DNA of 64,000 nucleotides. Origin: Chaetomium olivaceum. Lineage: Eukaryota; Ascomycota; Sordariomycetes; Sordariales; Chaetomiaceae. The DNA lies in assembly GCA_039881045.1 (NCBI GenBank), contig JAYWVB010000004.1, positions 62,001 through 126,000 on the forward strand, in the 5' to 3' direction. Within the stretch, counting starts at the first letter, position 1. Each line of letters opens with the position of its first letter. Shown piece by piece: positions 22,594-32,816 of this stretch. The notes under the pieces were generated by a model that saw only the letters and a list, made by a program, of their open reading frames with translations, was not told the origin of the DNA and ran no database searches. The position numbers and the translations under genes were made by a program.

Positions 22594-24201
22594 ATGGAGA
22601 CTTTTACTACACTCAGCGACGAGGCGGGACTGTTGGCGCTTCTCGCAAGGGTTGGTGGTTCGTTATCCCTATTTCCCCTTTGTTTGTATTTGATTGTTTT
22701 CTATGCCTTCATACCGCGTCTTCGAACCGAGCCCAACACGTTTTTGGTATTCACGTCTGTTGGGAGTATACTTGGCTGCATTGCTTGCATCGTCGGTGGA
22801 GACAGTATTCGACAGGGGCTATCAAGCCCTCTGTGCCTGGCTCAGAGCTTTCTGCTAGACCTGTAAGTCCATACTTACTACCCCCTGGCACTGTTGCAAT
22901 GTGCGCTAACAAACCCGGCGACCAGGTTTGCGTTGTCAGCCCCTTTGTGGTCTCTGGCACTAGCAGTTCATCACCTTGTCGTCCTGAGCAGAGGCCCAAA
23001 ACAAGTCGGCCTTCAGAAGTATGGCTGGGCATACTGCTTGCTCTGTTATGGGGGCCATTGGCCCTTGCACTCACGCATCTGCATCTGAAGCCGCCGATGG
23101 GGTCCAAGCTGGATAACAATATCGAGGTACGTCTTCTCAATGCTTGGTTGACTCCTTTCTAATTCTGTCTTAGGGTTGGTGCTGGGAGGCCGCTGGGTCA
23201 GAAATGCTGCAGGTTTACGTCCCAGTCTGGGGGTGCATTGGTGCCTCTCTCGTCATATTCCTTGGGACCATCGTACGCACTCTGAGGAATGGACATGTCA
23301 AAGGACAACGGTGGGAAGATGCTAGTGTTGATAGTTGTCCACTGAGCTCCACGGGGTCCGTGGCAAGGGGGGTAGTCTCATCGCGAGTAAGCAGTTCATG
23401 TCCCCTTCTGAAGATCTATGTTGACTTTGACAAGGACTCAGTTCTATCGCTTAGCGACTGGCCACTTTCCCCCGGTTCTGGGGGTGTCTTGTTCGGCACC
23501 CAATGCACTGAAGCTAAAGCGGCGAATCGTCCTCGCCCTGTCACCTATCCATCACCCGCATATATGCCTTCAGCCTCGGTGACAGAAACTGGATTCACCC
23601 TTGCCGTTCCCTCACAGCCGGCCCCCATACCACCCTCGCAAAAAGGACTTTCCGTTGGGGATATGCCGTGGCATTCTAGAGGGGACGAGTGTGCAAGGAG
23701 TGCATATTTATGGACAGGCCTCATGTTCGCGGGCTCGTTGCTCGTCACATGGCTACCAGGGACGGTCAACCTTGGTTGGAAACTCGCTCACCCAGAACTC
23801 CCCACCCCATTAACATTGCGCGCTGCTGTGTCTATATTCCTTCCGTTTCAGGGCCTGTGGACTACTGGAATATTTCTTACCCTTAACTGGAAAGAGGTTC
23901 GACAGGGCACGTTCAGGCCGCCGTCACGCACTACAATCAGTAGACTGCTGGAGGAACCGCTGCTCCGGCTTCGCGGAAACTCGGTCACGCCAAGGGGGGC
24001 GAGAACGAGGTGGAAAAGGCCAAGAAGGAGCTGAAGGTGACGATACCATGGCACCGCCAAGACCAGAGGGACGGTTGGGACTTTGTCGATATTGGGATCC
24101 CTTCACGGACGAACACGGTCACCCGGCCGAGGCCGAACAGCGAGCCGGTGATCTCGCCGCTACTTCCCAGCCCGGCTCTCAGACAGAATAACTTCTTCTA
24201 G
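22594..24201 (+). CDS. Seven-transmembrane GPCR, cAMP-receptor-like class
   Basis: This is a plasma-membrane receptor expected to signal through a heterotrimeric G protein; the ligand is unknown. Three exons: 22594-22862, 22926-23126 and 23174-24201. Intron 1 runs GTAAGT to GACCAG with CTAAC, and intron 2 runs GTACGT to TCTTAG with TTGAC. Hydrophobic segments follow in order: SLSLFPLCLYLIVFYAFIP, VFTSVGSILGCIACIVG, LSAPLWSLALAVHHLVVL, the Trp/Tyr-rich YGWAYCLLCY segment, and VYVPVWGCIGASLVIFLGTI. A long Ser/Pro-rich cytoplasmic loop of about 120 residues comes next, then two last helices (LWTGLMFAGSLLVTWLPG and AVSIFLPFQGLWTTGIFLTL). The order and the WCWE motif before helix 5 resemble fungal Dicty_CAR-type receptors. 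Two single-base frame breaks (near 23,055 and 23,995) must be crossed to reach the C-terminal tail ending at 24201. Confidence 0.7.
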
Positions 24202-24619
24202 ACTTTGGAAACAGAGAAGACAATAGGTTGCAAGATGAACACGTAGTCTCAGTGAAAGGGGTGACATCTTGAAACACATTCCAACCCCCTCTGTCTTCCC
24301 TGAGCGGCGGCACGGCGCCCAGCTGTTCTCGAATTGTAAACCATTCTATTGTCTATTCTGATATCGAACACTTTCGCGCCATGCCATATCCTCCAGGCAG
24401 AAAGGAAAACAAGATGCCCACTCCTAATTTCGTCTCTCCTCCCCTTGAAAGTGTTGGAAACCAACAGCCACGATTCCACGGTTATCACACAGATGATGGA
24501 GCTTACAACAGTGGGTTGGGATCCTCGGAGCATCCCTGAAGTCATCAATTGAAGGTTGTTCCTCTCTCTGTCTGTCCTTTCCCTCATCTTGTGTAAAATA
24601 GCTCGTCGTCAGCTTTTGG

Positions 24620-24631
24620 CCCCCCCCCCCC
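24620..24631. repeat. Poly-C tract, 12 bases
   Basis: Uninterrupted run of twelve C in intergenic DNA. Confidence 0.85.
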
Positions 24632-24774
24632 ACGTAGGCTGCATTGCGCCCACGTTGGGCAGCCATGCATGTTCTGCAACCGAATGTCCGAGTGCCAAGT
24701 GCCACAACTTCCAACAGAAAGATACCCCCAATCTTGAATCACACCATGCCGCGCCTTCCCGGTTCTATCACCGC

Positions 24775-24794
24775 AAAAAAAAAAAAAAAAAAAA
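24775..24794. repeat. Poly-A tract, 20 bases
   Basis: Uninterrupted run of twenty A, between the GPCR gene and the small minus-strand ORF. It could be the remnant tail of a retroposed sequence, but no flanking target-site duplication was seen. Confidence 0.85.
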
Positions 24795-24861
24795 CACCAA
24801 CTGCTTTAAACTGGAACCAAACCACCAAGTAAATCCAATACCACGAACGAGTACCCCTCCC

Positions 24862-25092
24862 TCACCAAACAGTCCTCTCCCTCGAATAGTACCGATACCG
24901 GTACAAGTACCCACGGTCATGATGCCACGGCTCGACCGTCTGGGCGGCCCTCCGCACACAGCTGTCGCAGTCTCCGCCATAGGTGTGGCCTCGCTCGCTG
25001 AGCATCAGGTGGCTGTAGGAGCGGTCGCAGGGCAGGAGACGGGTGCGGCGCGGGTGGCCGCATTGGTAGTAGTCTGTGTATTTGTGACACAT
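24862..25092 (-). CDS. Small Cys/His/Tyr-rich hypothetical protein (76 residues)
   Basis: A single-exon ORF opens MCHKYTDYYQCGHPRRTRLL and contains further Cys residues in a GGDCDSCVRR segment and a Tyr/Arg-rich tail (YLYRYRYYSRER). The paired Cys and CxxC spacing suggest a small metal-binding fold. Residue composition is unlike random ORFs here, and similar CGH-type micro-proteins occur in ascomycete annotations, but I cannot name a family. No signal peptide is visible. A longer ORF in another frame overlaps but is low-complexity. Confidence 0.4.
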   Translation of the reverse strand: MCHKYTDYYQCGHPRRTRLLPCDRSYSHLMLSERGHTYGGDCDSCVRRAAQTVEPWHHDRGYLYRYRYYSRERTVW

Positions 25093-26852
25093 TGTCTCCT
25101 CCCTTGAGTAGGTTGGCTTTTGTGTTTTGGGTGGTGTTTTGAGTGTGCTTGGGGTTCGGTAGCGTTTCTGTTTGGAAGTGTTGGTTGTGTGATGTGTTGT
25201 TGGTAATGTGATGGTTGCTTGGGGGTTGAAGCCTCGCTTGGAGTTTAGGGTGAAGATTCGGTGCTTTAGGAGAGGACAAGGAAAGTAAGCCTAGAAGGAA
25301 AGCCGACAGAAAACATGCTGGCTTTATGCTTTTCGCGAATATCGCAACTTCGGCCCTGCCTGAGTCATGCCCTCCTTCTTGCCATCGAGGTGGTCACCGG
25401 TTTGCGGCCGATGTGCCACAGAGGGTTTCACCGGCTTCGGTCAGGCATAACGGGATAGACTAATGACTACGAAGAACACGCAGGCGGGGTAAAAGTTTGG
25501 TCTTACAAATCGCCTGGCAGGAACAACGGTTCGATCTCATCCAGGTTTCCCGGATTGAGCTTAGTGGCGGCCTCGCACAACATTTGATTTCCCGACAGGT
25601 ATGCTAAGGGTTGCCTGCCATCTTTCCGGCTGTGACAGTCCTAGATTCAAGCAAGGTTAGTTGAACTCATTAAAGATTCGAGGCTTGATCGCACTCGCTT
25701 AGGGTGCATCAGCTGAGTGGAATGCCTTGTTGGAAGAAGCAGCCGAGGCTGAGGCAAAACGCGGCCTTCCACGTTTTGTACCTGCGTTAGGAGGTTGAAA
25801 TAAGGCTTTGACACTGATGAAAAATCACCCGGTCTGCATGGCAATGAGCATGTGCTGCACGCATGGTACCAGGGGGTGGTTGGAGCACCGCCACGATTTG
25901 ACGTTGGGAGGCTGCGTGTCGGGATCAGCTGTGCCTCACACCACCGCCCTGCCACTGTGGCCACTGTGGCCAATGTGGAGAATTTTATCGCGAGCTGGAT
26001 GTAGGTACGAGTTTAGTCTTTTTGTTTCTCTCATATTCTTCTGGAGGGCATCGAAACGTCGAGTGACTAACAACTAAACTCCGTCAGCCGACCCCTACTC
26101 TTCGGTGAGCAAGGTGTGGCGGCCTGGAGCCTGGCCAACCAACCATCTATTGGGTTGTGAAAGGTGTGGCATGAATTTGAAAGTTCATAAATAATAGGTA
26201 CCTAAGTTCCGAAAGGCAATGCGGCGAAGCTCCTAACAATTCGTCTGATCTTTGGAGCCAAGCGAAGGAAAGGGGCTGTTTAAACGAGGAAATGGAACAT
26301 CAAAGAGTTTATCCCGACTCTCAAGTCAAAGTAGAACAGATCTCACAACGGGTAGAGTTTGCAGCTGAACCGGATGCGATACGGCTGGAATGTAAGCCAC
26401 TTTCGCAATCTAGAAACCAGCGAAAGCGGCGAACCTTTCCCATAGCCTGGATCTACCCAGGTTTCATTCTTCTACTGGAATGTAAAAGTGGGATCTGTAA
26501 TTTTGTTAATCCTCCCACTACTTTGTACTCTCCAAGGTACATACGAAAAGAGTTGCACAGAACTCGTGCCGTGCTACACCGGCAGGTGAAAGAATCGTGA
26601 ATTCCGTCCCTTCTTTACTCTACCTCGTGACAGCTGGCACAAGCTAAATTTCCTAAAACCTCTGTTACCTCTCTGCCACTCGACCTTCGATGTCGGGTTT
26701 CACGGCACGCTCGTTTCCACCGACTCCAACTTCATCGAGTACCATGAGATCGCACATCCGACCGCCCCCAATTACAGTTCGACACTACAGGAGGATAGAT
26801 CAGCTCAAGGGTTTTTGATATACCTTGCCACAACTTTAGATCGCGCGGTCCG
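25093..26852. other. Mostly gene-free interval
   Basis: Apart from the possible terminal exon at 25503-25640, I see no supportable coding sequence. The last 200 bases should hold the promoter of the mannosyltransferase gene. Confidence 0.45.
25503..25640 (-). other. Possible 3'-terminal exon of an unresolved minus-strand gene
   Basis: A frame starting just after an AACTAAC branch point and a CTAG acceptor (25641-25642) reads HSRKDGRQPLAYLSG and ends NLDEIEPLFLPGDL plus TAA. It vaguely resembles the end of an ankyrin-type repeat. Upstream exons could not be joined, so the gene may be broken or misassembled. Confidence 0.25.
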
Positions 26853-28499
26853 ATGAGCCCTTACCTTAGTAGGGGAGCGAAGCACCTCACCCTCATTCTC
26901 TTTCTCGCTGGGGTGTTCATTCACATCAACAAACGCGATTACAGTCGAACTCCTGGAGAGCTTACTCGGCCTACTGTGCCTACCACCCCCGCTGCTGGAG
27001 GCCGCCAGAACCACCATGACCCAACCGATTGGTGGATTGAGTTCTTCACACGGTTGAGAACAACTCAGGTCAAAGTACCTCCAGTGGTTGTCAAAGGGGT
27101 GGCGACTGGCTATAACTGGCGACCCGACATTGATGCCGCAAGACCTGAGTTACTTCGGTTGACCTACAACATCGAAGCCAAGTTCCGCCAGTCTCATGCT
27201 ACGTTCATCAAGCAACTTCCTGACTTTGCACGCCATCTTCCCTACGAAGTTGGCACCACTGGCATTGTCACGACCGCCGGGAAATCTAACTTTGGGCAAG
27301 CTGTGTCTCTTGTTCTTCTAACTAGACAGACCGGCTCGCAACTCCCGATCCAAATCGTGCTCGATTCGACAGCACCATGGGTGGATTTCCTTTGTGCCAA
27401 CGAAATGCCCCGTCACAATGCAACCTGTCTCTATATCACCGACATGTGGACAAAGCTAAACCCCTTTACCACTAGGTTCCAGCGCTTTCAGTGGAAGTCT
27501 ATTGCACTTGTCGCCTCGGTCTTCCAAAACCTCTTGTTCCTCGATGCCGATTGTTTCCCTGTCTTCAACCCCGATTCCATCTTTGAGAAAGGCGCCGAGC
27601 CGTTTACGTCAGCGGGCTTCATCACCTGGCCTGACTTCTGGGCTTCGACTGCCTCGAGTGCGTTCTACAAGATCGCCGGCGACCTCGAGGTGCCGCCGCT
27701 TACATCCCGGGCCACCTCCGAAAGCGGCGTCATGGTCTATGACAAGGCGCGACATGCCGACACCATTCTTCTTGGGGTCTACTACAACTACAACGGGCCA
27801 GCGCGCTACTATACCATGCTGACACAACATGGCCCGGGAGAAGGGGACAAGGAGACATTCTTCCAGGCTGCGTTGGTACTTGACGCGCTGCAGGAGAAGG
27901 GGGTCTACAACCCACCAACGGAGTGGATGCAGCCTGGTGTGGGGGTCAGAAAAGGATATTGGGATGTCAAGACCATGCCACAGGCGCACGGACGAACAGC
28001 CAAGGGCAAGAAATGGAGAGGGATGTTCATGCAGCAGATGGACCCGACGGAGGACTACCGGGCGGTGATGACCGCCGTGGAGAAAGCAGCAGCTGCCGAC
28101 AACATGCCGTCCCCTAATAGAACGACGACAACAGCACTCAACCCGGCGGAGACCTACCTCACCAACTCAACCTTCCTCTCCAGCACCGGCAACCTCACCA
28201 TCACCCCCGACACGTCCCGCTTCATGTTTTTCCACCACAACGGTATCAAGCCCGACTTCACGCGGATACTAGACAAAAAAGCAGGTTTGCAAGCGGACGG
28301 GGACGACGGTCAGCCGCTGCGCATGTGGGGGGATCCGGAATGGATCATCGCCCGCACAGGGCGGGATGTGGAGAAGTTGTGGTGGGAACAGTCGATGGCG
28401 GTGTATTGTCAGCCGGGGATGGTGAGGTGGTGGGCGGCAGTTTGTAAGGAGATGAAGAGGGTTTGGAGGAGGGTTTATGAGGAGGGAGGAGGGGAGTAG
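26853..28499 (+). CDS. Alpha-1,2/1,3-mannosyltransferase, MNN2/GT71-type
   Basis: Golgi type II membrane enzyme that would transfer mannose from GDP-mannose onto protein-linked or cell-wall mannans. The 548-residue ORF has no intron or frame break. A short cytoplasmic tail precedes one membrane anchor at about residues 11-25 (HLTLILFLAGVFIHI), then a Thr/Pro-rich stem. The catalytic domain carries VTTAGKSNF near residue 140 and the metal-binding DXD motif as FLDADCFPVF (Asp231, Asp233). The SESGVMVYDK motif, the HGPGEGDKETFFQAAL segment and a late FMFFHHNGIKPDF are all characteristic of fungal MNN2-type enzymes. Length fits the family. Downstream is a convergent dehydrogenase gene with only about 180 bases between stops. 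Confidence 0.85.
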   Translation: MSPYLSRGAKHLTLILFLAGVFIHINKRDYSRTPGELTRPTVPTTPAAGGRQNHHDPTDWWIEFFTRLRTTQVKVPPVVVKGVATGYNWRPDIDAARPELLRLTYNIEAKFRQSHATFIKQLPDFARHLPYEVGTTGIVTTAGKSNFGQAVSLVLLTRQTGSQLPIQIVLDSTAPWVDFLCANEMPRHNATCLYITDMWTKLNPFTTRFQRFQWKSIALVASVFQNLLFLDADCFPVFNPDSIFEKGAEPFTSAGFITWPDFWASTASSAFYKIAGDLEVPPLTSRATSESGVMVYDKARHADTILLGVYYNYNGPARYYTMLTQHGPGEGDKETFFQAALVLDALQEKGVYNPPTEWMQPGVGVRKGYWDVKTMPQAHGRTAKGKKWRGMFMQQMDPTEDYRAVMTAVEKAAAADNMPSPNRTTTTALNPAETYLTNSTFLSSTGNLTITPDTSRFMFFHHNGIKPDFTRILDKKAGLQADGDDGQPLRMWGDPEWIIARTGRDVEKLWWEQSMAVYCQPGMVRWWAAVCKEMKRVWRRVYEEGGGE

Positions 28500-28679
28500 G
28501 GGGTGTGACGGAGGAAAGGGATCGTTGGTTTATTGTGTTGTTAATTTCGTTCCTTTACGGACATGTCAAAGTGATGAAGTAGCGTGAGTAGTACTCTAAG
28601 AGGAAGCACTATATGTAAAACAAACACGTCGCCAGACATTTGCCCACCACTTTCCCACATCCATCCACTCTTCAGTAGT

Positions 28680-30020
28680 CTAATACCCCCTCTCTCGGTC
28701 CACCAAGTTCACCAACTCCTCCCAACTCGCCAACCGCCCCAAATTCACCTCCAGGATTGCCAACACCCTCTCAAAGTACCTTGTCGACGAACCCGACACA
28801 TGCGGCGTAATAATGACATTCTCCATCCCCCACAGCACATGCCCATCCGGCAACGGCTCCGGATCCGTCACATCCAGCGCCGCGCCCCTGATCAGCCCCT
28901 TCCCCAACGCATCCACCAACGCCTCCGTGTCCACCACCGCACCCCGCGCCACATTCGCCAGGAACGTCCTCCCCTTCCCAGCACCAGCTAAAACTTCAAA
29001 CTCCTCCGACCCCAAAAGGTGTCTCGTCTTCCCCGTCAACGGCGCCGCCACCACCAACAAATCCAACCCGGACTTCAAAAACGCATGTAGATCCTCCGTC
29101 TCCGCACCGGAAAACCATTTGGCTGGCAACGTGCCATCCGGGTCGCCCAGCCCAGCGGGTGCCCAGGAATGGTCGTGGCGGGACTCAGGCGTGGGGCGCG
29201 GGTGCAGGGTGTAGGCGTGGACTGTCATGCCGAGCGCGGTGGCGACGCGGGCGGTCTGCCGGCCGATGCTGCCGTAGCCGAGGATTCCTCTTTGGCGGAG
29301 AGTTAGTTAGGTTGTAGGCTAAGGGAGCCCGGGAGAGGGGATGAGGAGGGGGGATTGGGCCGGAAGGAGGGGGGCAAGAGGCAAGGGGGCAGGAGGGGTG
29401 GGCGTACATGGTCTTGTTGGCTGAATCATCGATGGTTTCCATGCCGCTGGTGTCCTAGTGGCCTTGTTTCTGGCGTTCGAGGTACTGGGGGACTGTGGCG
29501 GAGTTATTAGGGATACAGGATCAGCAGTAAGGTAGGTAGCTAGAGGGTAAACCGTACGGCGATGCTCAAACGCAAGGTAAGTGCTGATAATCCATTCCGA
29601 TATCTGCGGGCTGCGGAAAAGTCAGTAACCAACTCTTATCCCCCTTCCCCATCCCCAAGAAACTCACCCATGCACGCCATTAGCGGTACAAAAGGCCGCC
29701 TTGGTATCCTTGAACATGGGCTTATCAAGCACATGGTTCACTCCCGCGCTCAGCAGCTGCACATATTCCAACTTCGGGGCCTCTGCTGGGGTCGGCAGGG
29801 TACTGAACGTCATCAAGATGGTCACATCATCCCATGTGCCGGGCGGGAGGGTGATCAGCGGGAGCGGCGTCGAGGTCCAGCTCTGCACGTGGTAGACGAC
29901 TTGCAGGTCGGGGAATGCGGCGGTTAGTTTCTCCACAAATCCGTCAGGGGCAGCCCAAGGGGCAATGACGAGGAGCTTGTGCCCCTTGAGGGTCTTGTTG
30001 CTATCCGTCTTGACAAGCAT
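28680..30020 (-). CDS. D-isomer-specific 2-hydroxyacid dehydrogenase, with an internal TAG
   Basis: NAD(P)-dependent enzyme expected to interconvert a 2-oxo acid and its D-2-hydroxy acid, probably cytosolic. Four exons by splice signals: 30020-29668, 29610-29558, 29492-29408 and 29289-28680. Exon 1 gives the substrate-binding half (VQLLSAGVNHVLDKP). Exon 4 opens with the Rossmann motif GILGYGSIGRQ and contains the catalytic Arg region NVARGAVVDTEAL, the Asp/Glu segment ALDVTDPEPLP and the catalytic His as NVIITPHVSG. Exon 3 contains an in-frame TAG at 29455-29457, between QKQGH and DTSGMET, where family members carry Trp. No alternative splice site I can see skips it cleanly. Either this copy is a recent pseudogene or one base is wrong. 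All catalytic residues are otherwise present. Confidence 0.75.
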
Positions 30021-30407
30021 GATGGTGTTCCTTGCTTGAGTTCTTTTGTTTACAATGCGGTGTGGTAACACGGTGAGCGACGGTGAGGGGGGCCTCGGGT
30101 TTTCGCAACACTCTCTGACTCCGTCGTAACCTTGCTGAGTCAAGAGTCCAGGGTGCCCCGGGTGGAGAGATCCCGACGCGATACTGCGGGGTCCTGACGC
30201 GAGAAAGCTAGCGTAGAGAAGCAACCGAATAAGGAAAGGGAGAATTCTGCTGACATTTATATTAAACTGTTGCGCTGGTTATTGGTGTCGATAAAGGAAT
30301 ATGTTCTTCCACGCTCTCTCTCATGATATCCTTAGGTTGGACTTGCCCTTCCGCTTTGGTATTTCCTTCACTGGTTGCTTGCCCTTCTTCAAGCTTGCTA
30401 TCTCCCT
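30021..30407. other. Intergenic between dehydrogenase and P450
   Basis: Promoter side of the dehydrogenase and 3' flank of the P450. No gene is seen. Confidence 0.5.
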
Positions 30408-32124
30408 CTATGGCCTAGATTTCTCCAACATTGAGCTTATCTCGCACTTGTGAAGCCTGACTTGAACGCCACTGCCACTCCTGTTTTCGATCGTGTGGTG
30501 GAATCTGATGGGTGCGTCCGGCGGAGACTCGGCATTCTCAACGCAGTCGTACCGCTGCATTATCCGAATGATGACATAGGCCGTCTTGATTCGCGCTAGT
30601 TGCTCTAGGATTCGGTCAGTAATTCGAAACATTCCCTGTCTTCTGGAGCTGACTTTGCTTACGTCCAAGACACTGCCGAACTCCCCCCAAAGGGCACAAA
30701 CTCGAAGCCAAACTTGCGCTTTCCATGCTCCACCCACCGCTCCGGTCTAAACCGGTCCGCGTCATAGTCCCATAGATCTGGTCGCTGCCCTAAGGCGTAC
30801 GTCGGAATTAAGATCTGGGTCCCCTTGGGAACGAATATAGGATTAGTCATATTGTCCCCGCCTCCACGTGGGAGGGTCGTGTCGCGGAGCGAGATGCGGT
30901 CGTTTAAAGGCACAACCGGCGCCATGCGGAGGCTCTCGTTTATTACCGCGTTCATGTACGGCAAGGAGTCGCGAACCTCCCTGAACTCGATATTGTTCGG
31001 TCCTGAGGAGTACGGCCCAAAATGAGCAAGTACTTCGTCTCGGAGCGTCTTCCAGACTTTGGGATGGCGAGCCAGGAAATAGACAATCCAGCCGAGAAGC
31101 GCAGCGGTCGTATCGCGGCCGGCGCTGAGGACATTTAGAGTTTGGCTGCGCAAGTCTACCGGATCTGACGTGACCTTGGCGAGCTCGTTCAGAAGGACGT
31201 AGCGATCACCGCCGGGCTCTCCGCTCTGATGTTGCAGGCCAGTCAAGTAATTGTCTCCCCGCGCGAGACGAAGTTGTACAAACCACTCGGCGTACTTGTG
31301 AATGGCTTCGCAGTGTTTGTTGAACTGCTTCTCCGGCAACAGCCAACGGTACTTCCACAGCGCGCCACGGGTCTCGATCCAAGCTTTTCCGGCGTCCATG
31401 TGCATCCCGATGTTCTCGCGGTCCGGAGGTGCATACCCGGGGAGTTCTGGAAGGTCCACGCGTTCTGAGGGGTCTTGGGAGTGAACCGAGTAGCCGTATA
31501 GCATTTCAGACATGACGTCGAGAGTCAGGTTGTAGAACAATGGCTGTAAATCAAAAGCATGTGTCCATCCATCAACGCTGGAACCGTCGTGGTGCCGGTC
31601 GATCGCGGCAAAGAGCGCCTTGACGTGGCGCTCGAACAAGGCTAAGTCGTTGTCTGGTCCATGGCAAACAGCGGCCGGACAAGGGCACGCGAGTGCTTCT
31701 AGTCGTCGCCGCGTGATGTGAAGATCCCTTGACCAAGCATGGGCTTCCAGCTGGCAGTTCGGTATTCACTGACATCCCAGTCGGCGGCATTGCGAGCGAG
31801 GACGGTCTTGATATTTTTGGGGTCTCGCGATACGAGAAGGTTGTATCCACACATGGGCACGAGGACGGTGTGCACGCCCTTCCCCATCTCGCTGTTGATG
31901 GCCTCGATCACGTACTGGGGTCCTCGGTCGTTGCGGCTTGCCCTGAGGCCCTCAAGCAGCCGGCCAAAGCCCAGGAAGCCTTTCTTGGGCATTTTCGGAG
32001 CCGGGTAACATCCTCTACGGACTAATGCTGCTCTCTTGAAGCCTCTCGCCGAGTTTGTAAAGTGGTAGAATCGGGCAAATATCAAGAAGGACAGCCAACT
32101 CGCTGCGAAAATGGCCAAGAACAT
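30408..32124 (-). CDS. Cytochrome P450, CYP52-like, with an internal TAG and frame breaks
   Basis: Membrane-anchored haem monooxygenase resembling fungal alkane/fatty-acid omega-hydroxylases. The likely start at 32124 opens MFLAIFAASWLSFLIFARFY, an ER anchor. The conserved KTVLARNAADWDVSEYR, GQGIFTSRGDD, the I-helix motif SAGRDTTA, the ExxR helix NESLRMAP and the DADRFRPERW segment are all present. A TAG at 31699-31701 replaces the Trp expected after GDD, and the frame breaks once more near 31,645 before LALFERHVKALF. The haem loop is also shifted: FVPFGGS is followed, in another frame, by RQCLG next to a GTAAGC donor at 30662. The last exon (from 30604) reads QLARIKTAYVIIR, fitting the L helix. 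It is divergent from the RDS1-like gene. An upstream exon beyond a possible intron near 32177-32280 cannot be excluded. Confidence 0.75.
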
Positions 32125-32816
32125 CGTTTCGACGGTGATTTCGCAAGTGCTGTCGGTAACGTAGAGAGGCACATAAAAAAGGGGACCTGGTAGTCGTTGT
32201 TGTAAGTAGTCAGCACATGCACATCTACACCGGACTCCGATTCGACCCTGACTGAACGAGAGGGATGGGGACAAAACCTACGTTAGGCAACTTGTAGAAG
32301 ATAACAGCGCCGTGCTTAATGATTGTGTTGTAAAAGGTATTGAGCGGCGCCGCATCGCATACAGGCGCGGCCTGGTCGATTGGAGCAACTTGGGAGACGA
32401 TCTCATCCGGGCAAGACTTCCGTTTGCATGGGTGAGGGAGAAGGTAAGGTACCTTAAGGTAATGGGCGTCAGCGTCACCTTCTACAGCTCATTGAAAATA
32501 CGGTTGTTGCAAGAGAAAGGGTGTTTCCTAGGCCGGAAGGTATTCGAGGCAAGAGCTAAAACACCGGCACCCATCAAACTTTTGAATTCAGCAGGGTACC
32601 TCTGATAATCGCCCTTCCCTTCCAGGTTGCTTCCCCAGATCAGTGGCACTAAAAGCATGAGGAAGGACCTACCATTAGCCACTCGTAAGATTGTTTTACT
32701 AAAGTCTTCTCTCATTTTCACAAGCACCCACCGAACCTCCATTCCCCATTCCCCATTCCCCATTTTCCTCTAATCTTTAATGTTTATTAGCTCTTCCGTC
32801 ATATCCTGCTTTTAAA
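32125..32816. promoter_or_regulatory. Divergent promoter region, P450 and RDS1-like genes
   Basis: About 690 bases separate the two divergent starts and should contain both promoters and 5' leaders. A short frame at 32285-32340 ends at a GTAGGT donor and could be a P450 leader exon. No defined regulator site was recognised. Confidence 0.4.

Larger units (their letters stand above)
24202..24861. other. Intergenic with homopolymer tracts
   Basis: No gene is supported. It contains a run of 12 C (24620-24631) and a run of 20 A (24775-24794), both unstable sequence types. Confidence 0.5.

Noticed and set aside
24775..24794. A20 as a SINE or processed-pseudogene tail
   Set aside because: No adjacent retroposed gene copy and no target-site duplication.
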